39,713 bases of DNA from GCA-003244245 sp036494005 (GTDB lineage Bacteria; Actinomycetota; Actinomycetes; Mycobacteriales; Pseudonocardiaceae), in contig DASXOV010000061.1 in assembly GCA_036494005.1 (NCBI GenBank), forward strand, positions 1 to 39,713, in the 5' to 3' direction. Each line of letters opens with the position of its first letter. The stretch's first letter is position 1. A program made the position numbers and the translations under genes. Positions 23,407-32,168 of this stretch are shown here, piece after piece. The notes under the pieces are model-generated. The model made no database searches. It saw nothing but the letters and a program-made list of their open reading frames with translations, and had not been told where the DNA came from.

Positions 23407-24387
23407 TCAGGACTTCGGGCCGTGACCATAGCCACCTCCGACGAACTCGGCAGCCACGTCGGCGTTGGCGTCCAGCGTGTGTTCGGCGAGCCACCGCTCG
23501 GCGTCGATGGCGGCCGAGCAGCCGGTGCCCGCGGCGGTGACCGCCTGCCGGTAGCTGCGGTCCACCAGATCACCGGCGGCGAACACACCTTCCACGCTCG
23601 TCGCTGTGCTCGGCGCTTCGACCAGCACGTAGCCATCCTCATCGGTCGCTACCTGACCACGGACCAGGTCGCTGCGCGGATCATGCCCGACTGCCACGAA
23701 CATCCCGGTCACGTCCAGTGTCGACCCGTCGGAGAGCTCAAGACCGGTGACGCCGTTCTCCCCGGCCACCTGATCGACCGTCACGCCGACCCGCCAATTG
23801 ATCTTCTCGTTCTGCTGCGCCCGCTCCAGCATGATCTTGGAGGCGCGGAACTCCTTACGACGGTGCACTACTGTCACCGAGTTGGCGAAGCGGGTCAGGA
23901 AGGTCGCCTCCTCCATCGCCGAGTCGCCGCCGCCGACGACCGCGATGTCCTGGTCACGGAAGAAGAAGCCGTCGCAGGTGGCGCAGGAGCTCACACCGCG
24001 GCCCAGCAACTCCTGCTCACCGGGGGCACCCAGGTAGCGGGGCTGCGCGCCCATCGCGAGGATGATCGACCGGGCACCGTAGGCGGTGCCGTCGACCTCC
24101 ACCTTCTTGATCTCTCCGGTCAGATCGACCGATGTGACGTCCTTCGCCCGTAGATCAGCGCCGAAGCGAGCAGCCTGGGCCCGCATGTGTTCCATCAATT
24201 CCGGGCCCATGATGCCCTCGGGGAATCCCGGGTAGTTCTCCACGTCCGTTGTGGTCATCAGAGCGCCGCCGTACTGGCTGCCCTCGAAAACCAATGGCTC
24301 CAGCTGCGCGCGCGCGGCATAGACCGCCGCAGTGTAACCGGCCGGTCCAGAGCCGATGATGATGACGTCCCGGATCTGTTCGCTCAC
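23407..24387 (-). CDS. trxB: Thioredoxin reductase
   Basis: 326 residues from GTG 24387 (VSEQIRDVIIIGSGPAGYTA). The FAD/NADPH enzyme that reduces thioredoxin. Seen: FAD motif GSGPAG (12-17), redox pair CATC (135-138), NADPH motif VVGGGDSAMEEA and the C-terminal FAD motif GVFAAGDLVDRSYRQAVTAA. An in-frame GTG at 24396 would add three residues and has AGGA upstream. The SigR-type promoter just upstream would place the transcript start between the two codons, so I prefer 24387, possibly leaderless. The sigma/anti-sigma pair lies directly upstream. Confidence 0.95.
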   Translation of the reverse strand: MSEQIRDVIIIGSGPAGYTAAVYAARAQLEPLVFEGSQYGGALMTTTDVENYPGFPEGIMGPELMEHMRAQAARFGADLRAKDVTSVDLTGEIKKVEVDGTAYGARSIILAMGAQPRYLGAPGEQELLGRGVSSCATCDGFFFRDQDIAVVGGGDSAMEEATFLTRFANSVTVVHRRKEFRASKIMLERAQQNEKINWRVGVTVDQVAGENGVTGLELSDGSTLDVTGMFVAVGHDPRSDLVRGQVATDEDGYVLVEAPSTATSVEGVFAAGDLVDRSYRQAVTAAGTGCSAAIDAERWLAEHTLDANADVAAEFVGGGYGHGPKS

Positions 24388-24396
24388 GTTCGACAC

Positions 24397-24422
24397 AACA
24401 CGATCCTAGGGACGGCTGTTCC
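24397..24422 (-). promoter_or_regulatory. SigR/SigH-type promoter of trxB-trxA
   Basis: On the minus strand GGAAC (24422-24418) and GTT (24399-24397) are separated by exactly 18 bp, matching the SigR (Streptomyces) and SigH (mycobacteria) consensus GGAAT/C-N18-GTT. Thioredoxin operons are classic targets of these disulfide-stress sigma factors. The start point would fall within about 10 nt, at the first codons of trxB. Confidence 0.75.
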
Positions 24423-24432
24423 CCTGCTTGGC

Positions 24433-24453
24433 GGGTGCTCGTCAAGAGCACCC
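24433..24453 (-). terminator. Hairpin after the anti-sigma gene
   Basis: A perfect 8-bp inverted repeat (GGGTGCTC / GAGCACCC, 5-nt loop) starts 4 nt after the anti-sigma stop. There is no T-run. It probably ends or weakens transcription from the sigM operon before the trxB promoter. Confidence 0.5.
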
Positions 24454-24457
24454 CACG

Positions 24458-25243
24458 TCAGCGTTGCACCACGTACTCGGCCAGGGTGGCGGGGTTGCCC
24501 GGCCCGCAGTCATGACCGACCACGAGCAGCCGGATCCGGGTGTTCCGATCGGCGGGCAGTGCCAGCAGTACGCCATGAGTGCCCCGCGAGGTGACCTCCA
24601 GTGCACCCAGGGGCGCAACGGCGGACTGCACGCCGTTGGCCCGCAAGCAATTCCGAAGCACCTGTGGCGGCGAGAGCGGGCCGTAGTCGGGGGCCTTGAG
24701 CGCCCGATCCAGCGCCTCCGCGAGGTTGTTCCGGGTGAGCACCGGCGGTTCCGACGGCTGGACCCCGATAGCGCTGCCGAAGGCATCGCTGGCCCGTGGA
24801 GTGCCGGTGATCTCCCACTGCACCCCGGACAGGGCCGCGACCCCCACCGCGGCGGCCGCGGCCGTCAGAATGCCGAAACTGGCCCATCCGGTCCGCCGGC
24901 GTCTCCGCACCGCCAGTTCGGCCATCGGCACGGGCAGCGATGTCTGCGCTTCGGCGTCCAGCGCTGCGTCGAGCCGGTTCGCCACGTCCTCGGGCATCCG
25001 GGGAGTGCGCTGATGCGGCAGAGCGCCCAGGTCCGCCACGGTGGCGTCGAGAGCGGCCAGCATCGTGCCGGCCCGCGAATCGGCGCTCACCCGACGATGC
25101 AACGCGGCGCTGATCTCCTGGTCGAACAACCCGGCGTGCAGGTCGGCGAGAAGCTCCAGCGTCAACGGAGCTCCGGCCGGGTCATCGGCCGGGGGTGTCT
25201 GGCCACCCGGCTCGGCCGGGGGTGTGCGATCGGTTCCGGTCAT
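24458..25243 (-). CDS. Probable anti-sigma factor of SigM
   Basis: 261 residues from ATG 25243 (MTGTDRTPPAEPGG); ATG 25246, three bases upstream, is an alternative and gives the classic ATGA overlap with the sigM stop. GGGGAGG is just upstream. A cytoplasmic N-terminal region (about 25-95) with LTLELLADLHAGLFDQEI, one membrane helix (119-140, after RRRRR) and an extracytoplasmic C-terminal domain with two cysteines. There is no HxxxCxxC zinc motif. The protein is called an anti-sigma factor from its coupling to sigM, its topology, and the equal position of the SigM anti-sigma gene (Rv3912) in M. tuberculosis. Confidence 0.8.
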   Translation of the reverse strand: MTGTDRTPPAEPGGQTPPADDPAGAPLTLELLADLHAGLFDQEISAALHRRVSADSRAGTMLAALDATVADLGALPHQRTPRMPEDVANRLDAALDAEAQTSLPVPMAELAVRRRRRTGWASFGILTAAAAAVGVAALSGVQWEITGTPRASDAFGSAIGVQPSEPPVLTRNNLAEALDRALKAPDYGPLSPPQVLRNCLRANGVQSAVAPLGALEVTSRGTHGVLLALPADRNTRIRLLVVGHDCGPGNPATLAEYVVQR

Positions 25244-25848
25244 CATTCCTCCCCTCGCGGCCGCACCGTCACGACGTCCGATGAGACGTTTGCATTCGCA
25301 TCGGGGTTCCGCAGATGTCCGAGCAGTACCGCCATCCGGGCCCGGCCACGAGCGCATCGGCTCTTCACGGTCCCCTCGGCGATTCCGAGCAGTGCGGCGG
25401 TCTCCATGACCGAGTACCCCTCCACATCCACCAGGACGATCGCGGCACGTTGCTCGAAGGGCAGTGCATCCAGTGCCTCGCCCACCGCGAGCTGGGTTTC
25501 CCGCTCCGCCATCGCATCCCGCGGTGCCGCCGGTTCGCCCGGTCCGACATCGGGCAGCGGGACGGTGGGCCGGGACTGGCGCCGCCGGATCCGGTCCAGG
25601 CATGCGTTGACCACGATCCGGTGCAACCAGGTGCTTACCTGAGCCTGGCCGCGAAACGAACCGGCTGAGCGGAACGCGGAGAGGAAAGCGTCCTGCAGGG
25701 CGTCGGCCGCCTCGTCAGGATCGCGCACGGTGCGCAGCGCGACGGCCCACATCCGGTCCCGGTGCCGTCGCACCAACTCGGCGAAGGCCTGCTGGTCCCC
25801 GGCGGTGTGTGCCGCGATCAGTTCGGCGTCCGAATTGCCAGAGATCAC
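25243..25848 (-). CDS. sigM: ECF sigma factor SigM
   Basis: 201 residues from GTG 25848 (VISGNSDAELIAAHTAGDQQ). An extracytoplasmic-function sigma factor: sigma-2 at about 20-88 (DPDEAADALQDAFLSAFR, then STWLHRIVVNACLDRIRRR) and sigma-4 at 118-172 (EALDALPFEQRAAIVLVDVE, then AALLGIAEGTVKSRCARGR). No sigma-3. The frame is open upstream to 25950, inside the pseudokinase gene, but the family starts near GNSDAEL. TATCCT lies 7 nt before GTG 25848 and there is no ribosome-binding site, so a leaderless transcript is likely. Gene order murJ - sigM - anti-sigma - trxB matches mycobacterial SigM. Confidence 0.93.
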   Translation of the reverse strand: MISGNSDAELIAAHTAGDQQAFAELVRRHRDRMWAVALRTVRDPDEAADALQDAFLSAFRSAGSFRGQAQVSTWLHRIVVNACLDRIRRRQSRPTVPLPDVGPGEPAAPRDAMAERETQLAVGEALDALPFEQRAAIVLVDVEGYSVMETAALLGIAEGTVKSRCARGRARMAVLLGHLRNPDANANVSSDVVTVRPRGEE

Positions 25849-25855
25849 CCCGGGT

Positions 25856-25861
25856 AGGATA
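25856..25861 (-). promoter_or_regulatory. Possible sigM -10 element, leaderless start
   Basis: TATCCT on the minus strand ends 7 nt before the sigM GTG, which lacks a ribosome-binding site. It would place the transcript start on the start codon. No clear -35 is visible. The element overlaps the last codons of, or gap after, the pseudokinase gene. Confidence 0.4.
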
Positions 25862-25868
25862 GCGCTGG

Positions 25869-27413
25869 TCAGCTGGCCCGTTGTTGCACCCCGACCTCGC
25901 TGATCTTGGACCGATTGTGATCCCCCCCTCCGCCCAGTCCGGTGATCCACAGCAGCAGGTACTGGGTCGGTGGTCCGGGCTGCAACTGAATCTGCGTCGC
26001 CCGGTCCCGCAGGAGGGCTCTGCCGACCAGGACGGTGCTCGCCAGCGGGGCGTTGCCCGCTGCGGCGGTACGCACCTCGAGCACGGTTCCCGGACTGGGC
26101 GAGTCGATGCTCACCGACGACACCGCAATGGGCCTGGCGAAGCGGAGCATGACGCCGAGCCCGGGCTTGAACGCGGGGAACTGCTGGTAGTAGGAGTCGG
26201 TCGACCAGCTGGTGTTCGGGTTGCCGTCGACGAGCAGGCGCACGTCCTCCTGATTGTCGGGAGTGCCCTGCCCGGACGGGTCGTAGACCGACAGCGAGGT
26301 GACCGGTATCGGCGTGGGTGGCTGAGCCGGGCCCGCCGCCGGTGCGGGTGATTGCCCTGCCCGGGTGGCGGAGGGACCGGCGACGATCACCGGTGGCGGA
26401 CCGTTCGTGCGGTCGGAGAACACCGAAGCGAGCTGCACGCCCGCGTAGCCGAGGATCAGCAGCGTGGCGCCTGCCAGTGCGGTCAAGGACATGCCGAGCC
26501 TGATCCGGCGTTGCCTCAGAGCGACCTCCGGATCCGCCTGGGCGGCCCGTTCCTCGGCCGGCGCGGCGAGCAGGTCGAGATCCTCGGGTGTGGCCGCGTT
26601 GAACTCCAGCATCCGCGCCACCGCGGCGCCGGTGTGCACGCCTCCCGCGCCCGAACCGGCAAGACAGCGAAGCGCCAACGCGGACAGCTCCACCGGCACC
26701 TCGGGGCGCAGTGCCCGGGGACTGAGCGGTGAGCCGTCCGGTCCGATCGGAGGAGGTGACAGCCGGCCAGATCGGTCGGGCAGCGGCCAGTATCCGGTGA
26801 GCAGCAGGTAGAGCACGGCTCCCACACCGCGGATGTCATCCTGCGGACTGCTGTCCGGCGGCGGGCCGGGGAAGGCGAGGCGGGCCCGGCCGTCCGGACT
26901 GACCCTGATTCGTTGTGGCTGGTCGCAGCCCAGGATCAGGCCGGCGCGGTGTGCGGAGTCGACGGCGTCGGCCAGCGGGGCCAGCATGCCTGCGGCCACT
27001 GACGGCGGTGGTAGGTCGTCGCGGACCAATTCCAGCAGGTCACGACCCGGGGTCCACTCGGCGACCACGGCCGCGACGGTCCGGCCGGATTTGCTGTCCG
27101 GGTCCAACACGTCCAGCACCCGCGCCGCACCAGCCGCCACCAGGCGAGCCGAGCGCAATGCGCGCTGAATGACCGAGCGCAACTGATCTTCGGCGTCGGT
27201 GTGTTCGGGCTCGGCGATGAACAGGGTCAGCGCCACGTCGCGTTCCAGTACCAGGTCACGTCCCTGCCACAACTGCGCAGCGCAACGGTCGTCGCGGCCG
27301 ACTTCGGACACCAGCCGGTAGCGACCCCGCTCGAGAAGAGCTCCAGGGGTCGGCCAGGGGGGTCCCGACCTGCGAACCCCCGTCCCTGCCTGCCCGCTCA
27401 CCGAGTTCGTCAT
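25869..27413 (-). CDS. Membrane-anchored pseudokinase, MurJ partner-type
   Basis: 514 residues. A protein-kinase-like domain (about 30-270) lacks catalytic residues: the VAxK lysine is T63 (DVALTLF), the HRD loop reads LILGCDQPQRI (159-169) and the DFG position reads FPG. The helix GVGAVLYLLLTGYWP is kinase-like. One membrane helix (306-330) leads to an extracytoplasmic part with a discoidin-like beta domain (about 365-514, LLVDGNPNTSWSTDSYYQQF). In mycobacteria the equivalent pseudokinase and ectodomain are fused to MurJ (Rv3910), where the phosphorylated pseudokinase recruits FhaA. Here it is a separate gene 82 bp after murJ. A scaffold role at the lipid II flippase is inferred. Confidence 0.85.
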   Translation of the reverse strand: MTNSVSGQAGTGVRRSGPPWPTPGALLERGRYRLVSEVGRDDRCAAQLWQGRDLVLERDVALTLFIAEPEHTDAEDQLRSVIQRALRSARLVAAGAARVLDVLDPDSKSGRTVAAVVAEWTPGRDLLELVRDDLPPPSVAAGMLAPLADAVDSAHRAGLILGCDQPQRIRVSPDGRARLAFPGPPPDSSPQDDIRGVGAVLYLLLTGYWPLPDRSGRLSPPPIGPDGSPLSPRALRPEVPVELSALALRCLAGSGAGGVHTGAAVARMLEFNAATPEDLDLLAAPAEERAAQADPEVALRQRRIRLGMSLTALAGATLLILGYAGVQLASVFSDRTNGPPPVIVAGPSATRAGQSPAPAAGPAQPPTPIPVTSLSVYDPSGQGTPDNQEDVRLLVDGNPNTSWSTDSYYQQFPAFKPGLGVMLRFARPIAVSSVSIDSPSPGTVLEVRTAAAGNAPLASTVLVGRALLRDRATQIQLQPGPPTQYLLLWITGLGGGGDHNRSKISEVGVQQRAS

Positions 27414-27495
27414 CCTCTCCGCACGCCTCTGTACGCAGCCCCGCCCCCGAGCGACGCCGCGGAGAAACTACGTCCCAGGGTACGGGCCTAGGCGG

Positions 27496-29118
27496 CTATT
27501 CGGGTGGCGGACGATGGGTGAACCGAGCAAGCACGGGCCGTACCACTGCGGTCAGTTCGGGAGTGCGTAGCACAAGCAGAGCAATCCCCATCACCACGCC
27601 GACGAGCACGGTGGTGAGTGTGAGGTCCAGCCACGCCCCGGCGACCCCGTCCAGGTCGAGTACTCCGCGCATCCCCAGGACCAGGCCGACGGCGGGCACG
27701 GCCGCCAGAACGGTCTTACCGAGGGTGAGCAGGATGCGAGCAGTCTCCACCCGGCCCAGCCGCATCCGTAGCCATACCTGCCCGATCACCGCGCCCACCA
27801 GGAAAGACAGCGAGTTGACGGTGGTGAGCCCCAGCACCACGTCCGGGCCGGACAGCAGCAGCGGGCAGGCCAGCAGGAGCGGCACCTTGACCGCCACCAT
27901 CATCGCGTTGATCATCGTAGGGGTCCGGGCGTCGGCCATCGCATAGAACACCCGAAGCTGCAGCATCGTCACCGCGTAGGGCAGCAGACCGAAGGCCGAG
28001 ACGGCGAGCGCGACACCGAGCCGCTCAGCGTTGCTGCCCGCCTTGCCCAGCGAGAACAACGCGACGCCGATCTGCTCGCCGGCCAGCGTGGCCACCACGC
28101 TGATCGGTAGCAGCAGCACGATGAGGTACCGGCTGCCCAGGGACATGTCGTCGACCACGGCCCGCAGATCGCCGTGCGCGGCTGCCCGGCTCATTCGGGG
28201 CATGATCGCGGTCAGCAGTGAGTAGCCGAGCACCCCGTACGGCAGCTGCAGCAACAGCCAGACCAGGCTGTAGATGACCACGCCACCCGGGTCGCCCTGC
28301 GCGGCAGCCCGGGTGGTGACCAGGTAACCCAGCTGCCCGACCACCACGTAGAGCACGAACCAGGCCGCCATCCCGCCGGCCTGGCTGAGCCGGGGATCCC
28401 ACCCCCACCGCCAGCCGAAGCGGAACCCGGCGCGCCGCAGCGAAGGCACCTGCACCAACGCCTGCGCGATGATGCCCGCCGTCGTGCCCAGGCCGAGTAT
28501 CAGCAGTTTCGGCTCGCCCATCTGCACCGGATCGACGCTGATCTGGCCCGGAACCAGCAGATAGACCAGTAACGTGGCCAGCACGACGACGTTGTTGAGC
28601 ACCGGTGCCCACGCCGGGGGACCGAACACGCTGCGGGCGTTGAGGATGGCCCCGAACAGCCCGGAAAGACCGTAGAACAGGATCTGCGGGAGCAGCAGGT
28701 AGGCGAACGTGGTGGCCAGTTCGGGGTTCGCGTTCTTGGCATCGCCGAGAAACAGCCAGGCCAGCAGCGGTGCCGCGGCGACGGCGAGCACCGTGGCGAT
28801 GCTCAGCGCGACACAGGACAGTGTGATCAACCGCTGGGTGTAGGCCTCACCCTGATCAGCGTCCTCGTTCGCCGCTCGCACCAGCAGCGGCACCACCACA
28901 CTGGTCAGCACGCCACCGAGGAGGATCTCGTAGAGCATCATCGGCAGCGTGTTGGCCACCGTGTAGGAGTCGTTGAGCAGCGCCAGACCGAGCACGGCGG
29001 CGAGCGCGACCTGGCGCAGGAAACCGGTGATCCGGCTGACCAGGGTGGCCACCGCCATCGAGCCGGTCGCGCCGGCCAGCGACTTCGGTGCCCGCGTCGT
29101 GCTCTGCGTGATGTCCAC
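27496..29118 (-). CDS. murJ: Lipid II flippase MurJ
   Basis: 540 residues, hydrophobic throughout with about 14 membrane helices (MATE/MviN family). It moves the peptidoglycan precursor lipid II across the membrane. Seen: N-terminal VATLVSRITGFLRQVALAAV with the conserved RxxGFxR, NDSYTVANTLPMMLYEILLG, FYGLSGLFGAILNARSVF and LQLRVFYAMADARTPT. The start is GTG 29118, 3 nt after the stop of the DUF6049 gene, so the two are coupled. It ends after the last helix with a short tail, without the pseudokinase domain found in mycobacteria. Confidence 0.95.
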   Translation of the reverse strand: MDITQSTTRAPKSLAGATGSMAVATLVSRITGFLRQVALAAVLGLALLNDSYTVANTLPMMLYEILLGGVLTSVVVPLLVRAANEDADQGEAYTQRLITLSCVALSIATVLAVAAAPLLAWLFLGDAKNANPELATTFAYLLLPQILFYGLSGLFGAILNARSVFGPPAWAPVLNNVVVLATLLVYLLVPGQISVDPVQMGEPKLLILGLGTTAGIIAQALVQVPSLRRAGFRFGWRWGWDPRLSQAGGMAAWFVLYVVVGQLGYLVTTRAAAQGDPGGVVIYSLVWLLLQLPYGVLGYSLLTAIMPRMSRAAAHGDLRAVVDDMSLGSRYLIVLLLPISVVATLAGEQIGVALFSLGKAGSNAERLGVALAVSAFGLLPYAVTMLQLRVFYAMADARTPTMINAMMVAVKVPLLLACPLLLSGPDVVLGLTTVNSLSFLVGAVIGQVWLRMRLGRVETARILLTLGKTVLAAVPAVGLVLGMRGVLDLDGVAGAWLDLTLTTVLVGVVMGIALLVLRTPELTAVVRPVLARFTHRPPPE

Positions 29119-29121
29119 TCC

Positions 29122-31419
29122 TCACCCGGTGTTCCGTGCCTGGCGCGCCCGGCGCATGATGCGGCGGGTCACCAGGACGATCAGGACGACGGCGGCGCCC
29201 GCGGTGAGCGTAATCGTGGTGGCACCGAATGCGGTGGAACGCAGCTGCAGGGTGCTCGGTGAGCCGAGGGGTGTGCCGCTCGGAGTGCTCAGCCGGGCGG
29301 CGATGCTGAACTGGCCCGGCCGGGTCACCTCCGCGGGTATCACCAACTGCCGGGTGCTGCGCGCGGGTATCAACTGCAGGCCGACCGCCCCGGAACGCAG
29401 CCCGGCGATCTCGGACAGGGTGAGCTGCACCTGCACGCCGACCGGAAGCTCGTTGCTCACGGTGATCAGCAGCGGGGAATCCGACGCGGCGAGCGTGTAG
29501 GCCCCGGCCGGGGGGACGATCCGCACCGCCTGGCGGATCAGGTTCAGATCATCGCGCACGGTGTTCGTCACCTGGGCGGCCCGATCGGGCCGGTCGTCCC
29601 AGGCCGACGACATGCCGCGCAGCAACCCCAGCCGTAGCGGGTCGAGCAGATCAGCCGGCTTCAGGTCCGTCGCCGCGTCGGGTACGGTCGCGCCCTGCAG
29701 ATCCCGTAGCATGTCCCGAGCCGCTGCGACCTCCGCGGTGACCGCCGGTGGCAGCTCGGTGTTCCGGGCCGGTCGGGGATAGTCCACGGCGACGGCGGGG
29801 CCGGTCGGATGGGAGTCCGCCATCCCGGCCAGCTCCCTCGGAGCGAGGAAGCCCGTATCGAGCAGTCCACGAGCGGTGCGCAGCAACGCGGTAGCCTCCA
29901 GCCCGCCCGCCTGCCAGCGGCGTGGCGGAACCAGCAGGATCGGCTGGCGGCCCGGATCGATCGCGGCTCGGTAGATCAGCGCGCCCAGTCCGTCCTGAGC
30001 GGCCAGTGCGCCCGCGGTATCGGTGGGGCGGGCGGCCACGGTGGTGCCGGTGTCGCTGGGTTGCTGAGGTTCCGGCTCGTCCACCAGCGCGTTGGGGTCC
30101 AGTGCGCCGGCCAGCAGCGGGTCCACGAGCAGACCGGTGGGAACGGCGGAGCCCGGAACCGGCGCCCCGGTGGCGAGGCCGACGACGTTGCCGGTCTGTG
30201 GTTGCGGGGAGACCCCCCGTGGCTCCAGCAGCACCGCATGGGTCTGCAGCGCGGTGAGGTCGCTGAGCGTGCGCCCGTCGAGCACACCGGCTGCCGGCCA
30301 GCTGACCCCGTTCAGTGGCTGAACCCCCAGCAGGTTGCGGACCAGCCCGACACCGGTACTGGTGGCCAGGGCCTCCAGATCGGTGAGTCCGGCTCGAGAC
30401 ATCGCCACCAGGTCGGGATCGGCATAGGGCAGTGCCAGCACGCAGCGACCCTGGACCACGCGGCGCAGCCGATCGAGCCAGGTCTGAGCGTTCTTCGATC
30501 CGGTGCCCGGCGTGACCCCGCCGGGATGGGCCACCCCGTAGCCGTGGCTCATCCCGTCGATCGTCTCCAGCAGCAGCGGGTCGACCGCGACGCAGACCGC
30601 CGCGGCGAGCGGTGACCCAGGTGGCACGGCCTGCTCGAGCGCGCCGACCAATCCGTCCAGCCGTCCCCCGGGCGCGATCTGGGTGGCGACTGGATCCCCG
30701 GCACCGGACCCGTCGCCCTCGAGCAGGATCTGCTTGTCCGGAGCGGTGGGCAGCCGGGCCGGTTCCGCGGCGAGTGGCCACACCACGGTCAGCGGGGTGG
30801 GCTGCGGGGGCGGCGGCAGTGCCGGGCCCGGCGGCGCACCGGGGACGTCCGGGGGCGTCCCGAGCACCGGGAGTAGGATCGGAACCACGGCCAGCCGGGC
30901 GGTGTCGCCGTAGTCGGGCTTGCCGTTGAGGTTCACCAGCAGCGGATACACCCCCGGCTCGTTGATCTGCAGCGACTCCAGATCGGCGCCGCCACGCAAG
31001 GGCACCTCGAGTTGGAACGGGATGCTCTGCCCCGGGGCGAGGTCGCCGGGCAGCGGGCTGAAACGCGTCCAGTGCGGCGCGCTGGGCACCCCGCGGATGG
31101 CCCTCGACGCCGTCTCGTCTGAGGTCACCGGATCGTCGCGTTGTAGCCGGACCCCGAGCTTGGTGATGGGCCGGTCCCCGACGTTGGTGATCCGCCCGCT
31201 GACCCTCAGCACCGGAGCGCTCGCGGGCGTGACCACCCGCGGCGACATGTCGGTCAGCTCGATCCTGGCCAGCGTCTGAGGTCGCTCGGGTTGCTGCGCA
31301 ACCAGCGGGACTCCGGGGTGCGCGACCTCGGAGTGCGCGAGGGCACTGCCGGGTTGCAACAGCCCCCACGAGAGCACCACCAGCAGCGCTGTGGCGCCCA
31401 TCCGGTAGCGGTGTCTCAC
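29122..31419 (-). CDS. DUF6049 secreted/membrane protein (Rv3909-like)
   Basis: 765 residues from GTG 31419, which overlaps the Nudix stop (GTGA). An N-terminal signal or anchor (RYRMGATALLVVLSWGLL, ending near GSALAHS) is followed by a beta-rich domain (about 45-165, VSGRITNVGDRPITKLGVRL). A long Pro/Ala-rich ectodomain comes next, then a second beta domain (ELPVGVQVQLTLSEIAG) and a C-terminal helix with a basic cytoplasmic tail (RRIMRRARQARNTG). It always sits between the Nudix gene and murJ in actinobacteria. Function unknown; the context suggests cell-wall synthesis or MurJ assembly. Confidence 0.87.
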   Translation of the reverse strand: MRHRYRMGATALLVVLSWGLLQPGSALAHSEVAHPGVPLVAQQPERPQTLARIELTDMSPRVVTPASAPVLRVSGRITNVGDRPITKLGVRLQRDDPVTSDETASRAIRGVPSAPHWTRFSPLPGDLAPGQSIPFQLEVPLRGGADLESLQINEPGVYPLLVNLNGKPDYGDTARLAVVPILLPVLGTPPDVPGAPPGPALPPPPQPTPLTVVWPLAAEPARLPTAPDKQILLEGDGSGAGDPVATQIAPGGRLDGLVGALEQAVPPGSPLAAAVCVAVDPLLLETIDGMSHGYGVAHPGGVTPGTGSKNAQTWLDRLRRVVQGRCVLALPYADPDLVAMSRAGLTDLEALATSTGVGLVRNLLGVQPLNGVSWPAAGVLDGRTLSDLTALQTHAVLLEPRGVSPQPQTGNVVGLATGAPVPGSAVPTGLLVDPLLAGALDPNALVDEPEPQQPSDTGTTVAARPTDTAGALAAQDGLGALIYRAAIDPGRQPILLVPPRRWQAGGLEATALLRTARGLLDTGFLAPRELAGMADSHPTGPAVAVDYPRPARNTELPPAVTAEVAAARDMLRDLQGATVPDAATDLKPADLLDPLRLGLLRGMSSAWDDRPDRAAQVTNTVRDDLNLIRQAVRIVPPAGAYTLAASDSPLLITVSNELPVGVQVQLTLSEIAGLRSGAVGLQLIPARSTRQLVIPAEVTRPGQFSIAARLSTPSGTPLGSPSTLQLRSTAFGATTITLTAGAAVVLIVLVTRRIMRRARQARNTG

Positions 31420-32063
31420 GCGGGGTCCGCGAGCAGGTCGGTGGCCAGGCGGACCAGCCGCCGCTCGTCGGCGTATGCCAGCCGCTGTTGTAGATCCGGC
31501 AGGGGTACCCAGGCGACCGCGGTGACCTCCACGTCGGCGTCGGACAGCTCTCCCCCGAAGGCACGCAGCAGGAAGTGGTGCACCGTCTTGTGCACCCGGC
31601 GGTCGTCGGCCACGAACCAGTAGTCGATGCTGCCCAGGGCTGCCACGACCGCGGCAGCGATGCCGGTCTCCTCGGCGACCTCGCGGACCGCCGCCTGCTC
31701 GGCGGTCTCGCCGTTCTCGATGTGCCCCTTGGGCAGCGACCATAGCAGCCGTCCCCGCCGGTCCAGTCTGCCGATCACAGCGGCCCGGCCGTTCTCGGCG
31801 TCCACCACCAGCCCGCCCGCCGACGTCTCGATGACGGTACGCATCCGCCGCGCCCGGCGTCGGCCCTGCCCGGACGTCTGTGCCGCGGTGCCGGTGGGGC
31901 CGGTGTCGTGCTGGCCGGTGTCGTGCTGGGCGGGCACTGCGTGATCGGCGTCACCGTCGTTGCCGCTGTTGCTCCGGCCTGTCCGGCGCCTGGCGGGCTT
32001 GTGCCGGCCGCCCGTCTTGCGGGCAGCTTTGTCGCGGCCGGGCCTGCCGGACGACGAGGGCAT
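31416..32063 (-). CDS. Nudix hydrolase (MutT4-like)
   Basis: 215 residues from ATG 32063 (MPSSSGRPGRDKAARK). A basic, disordered N-terminal 70 residues containing QHDTGQHDTG, then a Nudix fold. The Nudix box is complete (113-135): GHIENGETAEQAA then VREVAEETGI. Nudix enzymes hydrolyse nucleoside diphosphates linked to another group; the substrate is not evident. Orthologues next to pcnA in mycobacteria are called MutT4. TACCAT lies 7 nt upstream of the ATG with no ribosome-binding site, so a leaderless message is likely. It is the first gene of the murJ cluster and diverges from pcnA. Confidence 0.9.
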   Translation of the reverse strand: MPSSSGRPGRDKAARKTGGRHKPARRRTGRSNSGNDGDADHAVPAQHDTGQHDTGPTGTAAQTSGQGRRRARRMRTVIETSAGGLVVDAENGRAAVIGRLDRRGRLLWSLPKGHIENGETAEQAAVREVAEETGIAAAVVAALGSIDYWFVADDRRVHKTVHHFLLRAFGGELSDADVEVTAVAWVPLPDLQQRLAYADERRLVRLATDLLADPA

Positions 32064-32070
32064 GGCGCCG

Positions 32071-32160
32071 ATGGTATCGGCGCGGCCGGGTGGTCTCCGG
32101 GCACCGCGGGCCGGGCCGCTCCCGGCCACTGCGATCCGGCAGGTCCGCGGCGATTACCCT
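32071..32160. promoter_or_regulatory. Divergent Nudix / pcnA promoter region
   Basis: Two -10-like elements point away from each other. TACCAT on the minus strand (32076-32071) ends 7 nt before the Nudix ATG, and TACCCT on the plus strand (32155-32160) ends 8 nt before the pcnA GTG. Neither gene has a ribosome-binding site, so both are probably leaderless. The -35 elements are not clear. Confidence 0.45.
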
Positions 32161-32168
32161 GGGCTGCT

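Noticed and set aside
29651..31564. 637-codon alternative minus frame within the DUF6049 gene
   Set aside because: Arg/Gly/Ala-rich out-of-frame translation with no domains; the other frame has signal peptide, domains and couplings on both sides.
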